From Ptiloglossa arizonensis (taxonomy: Eukaryota > Arthropoda > Insecta > Hymenoptera > Colletidae): a stretch of 64,000 nt of DNA. This document shows, piece after piece, positions 62,976-64,000 of the stretch. The notes beneath the pieces were generated by a model that saw nothing but the letters and a program-made list of their open reading frames with translations, searched no databases and was not told the DNA's origin. The position numbers and the translations under genes were made by a program. Location of the stretch: contig NW_027478593.1 of the NCBI RefSeq assembly GCF_051014685.1, positions 806,001 to 870,000 of the forward strand, written 5' to 3'. Each line of letters begins with the position of its first letter. The first letter of the stretch is position 1.

Positions 62976-63857
62976 TGAAGCTAAGAATGGTTGAGAAAAC
63001 AACAAATTTTTCGCACTTCTGCTGCTCCAGTCGCTGAACCAGAATGGCCTAGGGAAAAAATACACATACCGTTGTAATCGGGCTACTTTCTACTTTCAGA
63101 TGAAATAGGAATTTTTGGGTTAGGTCAATCCGTCGCGAGATATGGGACTTTGAAGCTAAGAAATGGTTGACAAGACATCAAATTTTTCGCACTTCTGCTG
63201 CTCCAAACGCTTAACCAGAACGGCCTAGGGGAAAAATACACATAACGTTGTAATCGGGCGAGTTTCTAATTTCAGATGCAAGAGGAATTTTAGGGTTTGG
63301 TCAATCTGTTCGCGAGATATGGCAGCTTGAAGCTAAGAAATGGTTGAGAATGTAACAAATGTTTCGCACTTCTGTGGCTCCAAACGCTTAACCACAATGG
63401 CCTAGGGAAAAAACACACATACAGTTGTAATCGGGCGAGTATCTACCTTCAGACGCAGCAGGAATTTTTGAGCTTGGTCAATCCGTCGCGAGAAATGGGA
63501 GTTTGAAGCTAAGAAATTGTTGACAAGACAAAAAATTTTTAGCACTTCTGCTGCTCCAGTCGCTTAACCAGAATGGCCTAGGGGAAAAATACACATAACG
63601 TTGTAATCGGGCGAGTTTCTACTTTCAGACGCAATAGGAACTTTTGGGTTTGGTCAATCCGTTCGCGAGATATGGGACTTTGAAGCTAAGAAATGGTTGA
63701 CAAGACAACATATTTTTCGCACTTCTGCTGCTCCAGTTGCTTAACCAGAATGGCCTAGGGAAAAAATACACATAGGGTTGTAATCGAGCGAGTATCTACT
63801 TTCAGACGCAGCAGGAATTTTTGGGTTTGGTCAATCCGTTCGCGAGATATGGGACTT
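62976..63857 (+). repeat. Nested 5-mer unit, T2b copy b (882 bp)
   Basis: Complete second 5-mer. It is followed at about 63858 by the CTACTTTCTAC monomer found after the forerunner at 42653. The window's right end therefore re-enters the same series seen at 42.6 kb. Confidence 0.82.
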
Positions 63858-64000
63858 TGAAGCTAAGAAATGGTTGAGAAGACAACAAATTTTTCGCAAT
63901 TCTGCTGCTCCAAACGCTTAACCAGAATGGCCTAGGGAAAAAATACACATACCGTTGTAATCGGGCTACTTTCTACTTTCAGACGCAGCAGGATTTTTTG
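63858..64000 (+). repeat. Partial monomer at the right edge
   Basis: This matches 42642-42785 almost base for base, including GGGCTACTTTC and the GATTTTTTG run. The array continues past the window in the order known from 42.6-42.8 kb. Confidence 0.8.

Larger units (their letters stand above)
57845..63676 (+). repeat. HOR unit T2b (5832 bp, 33 monomers)
   Basis: This is the right copy of T2a. The offset is 5302 bp until about 55848/61150. It is then 5832 bp, because T2b has three further monomers (about 61151-61680) with GCCTGGGG, GACGCTGCAGG and ATTTTGCGCAC. These match 50461-50700, so T2b keeps a sequence that T2a has lost. Only scattered substitutions separate the copies, for example TCAATCGG near 58885 and TGGATTTGG near 60998. 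Confidence 0.86.
1..64000 (+). repeat. 177-bp tandem satellite array (whole window)
   Basis: The block TGGTTGAGAAGG or a close variant recurs every 177 bp from the first base to the last, for example at 1, 178 and 355. About 361 monomers fill the window, all in this orientation, and no unrelated sequence interrupts them. Consensus GC is about 44% (34 C and 44 G in 177). There are 9 CpG against about 8.5 expected. Most monomers carry one AvrII site (CCTAGG) and one NruI site (TCGCGA). Two broad subtypes differ at linked places: ACGCAGCAGG with GTTTGGTC and GGGACTTTG, versus ATGCAATAGG with GTTAGGTC and GGGAGTTTG. Many monomers are mixtures of the two. Known biology: megabase arrays of 150-180 bp monomers with higher-order repeats are typical of regional centromeres in plants and animals. 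Centromeric identity is inferred, because no chromatin data are available. The species is not identified. Confidence 0.97.

Noticed and set aside
1..64000. CRISPR array
   Set aside because: There are no short direct repeats separated by unique spacers. The whole 177-bp unit is repeated, with variation spread along it, and no cas-like gene is present.
1..64000. 5S rRNA or tRNA gene tandem array
   Set aside because: I see no A-box/B-box pair, no 5S internal control region and no terminator T-run placed after a structured gene. The T5 tracts are part of AAATTTTT and AATTTTT blocks present in every monomer.
1..64000. Human alpha satellite
   Set aside because: The monomer is 177 bp rather than 171 bp and the sequence outside the short box-like element does not resemble alpha satellite as I know it.
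1..64000. Arabidopsis or Brassica 176-180 bp centromere repeats, or other named satellites of 177 bp (cucumber type III, radish, sturgeon)
   Set aside because: The length agrees, but the Arabidopsis and Brassica repeats I can recall do not share blocks with this monomer, and I cannot recall the others well enough to compare. Length alone is not evidence.

Overview
The window is one uninterrupted array of a tandemly repeated satellite DNA. The monomer is 177 bp, and about 361 copies fit in 64 kb. Every copy I could follow lies in the same orientation. I see no unique sequence, transposable element, tRNA, rRNA or credible protein-coding gene. The open frames present are by-products of the repeat: 177 is divisible by three, so an open frame can run across monomer boundaries until a variant stop appears. 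The longest is 106 codons. This is eukaryotic, centromere- or heterochromatin-type DNA. The length, the lack of coding content and the higher-order structure fit a centromeric satellite. I cannot name the species. Plant satellites of similar length are known, but so are animal ones, and I do not claim a family match.

The consensus is about 44% GC and has 9 CpG per monomer, roughly the number expected by chance, so CpG is not depleted. Landmarks from the start of the TGGTTGAGAAGG block are: an AAATTTTT tract near 17-24, a CTGCTGCTCC block near 32-41, an AvrII site (CCTAGG) near 61-66 followed by an A6 tract, a TCGGGCGAG block near 91-99, a GGAATTTTTGGG block near 121-132, and a TTCGCGAGATATGGG block near 146-160. 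This last block is one base away from the nine-base core of the CENP-B box. At least 13 monomers match that core exactly.

The array is built in layers of higher-order repeats (HORs), listed left to right. (1) 1-3720 and 9915-13280 carry an 8-monomer HOR (1417 bp), with the whole block duplicated about 9.6-9.9 kb apart. (2) 3190-6340 and 6552-9170 are two copies of a second block, one lacking three monomers. (3) 13281-16466 is a mosaic with a local 3-mer duplication. (4) 16467-21601 holds a 15-mer HOR followed by a 14-mer derivative. (5) 21025-28100 and 28101-35530 form a head-to-tail duplication of about 7.1-7.4 kb (40 and 42 monomers) that is almost identical, with nested 7-mer and 11-mer-spaced duplications inside each copy. 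(6) 35531-45596 is a less regular mosaic and contains modules that seed the right side. (7) 45597-63676 is two overlapping generations of 5.1-5.8 kb tandem duplication, with nested 4-mer and 5-mer amplifications. The array leaves the window at both ends.

No genes work together here. The interest lies in the nested amplification history, the CENP-B-box-like element, and what both suggest about centromere function and recent homogenisation.
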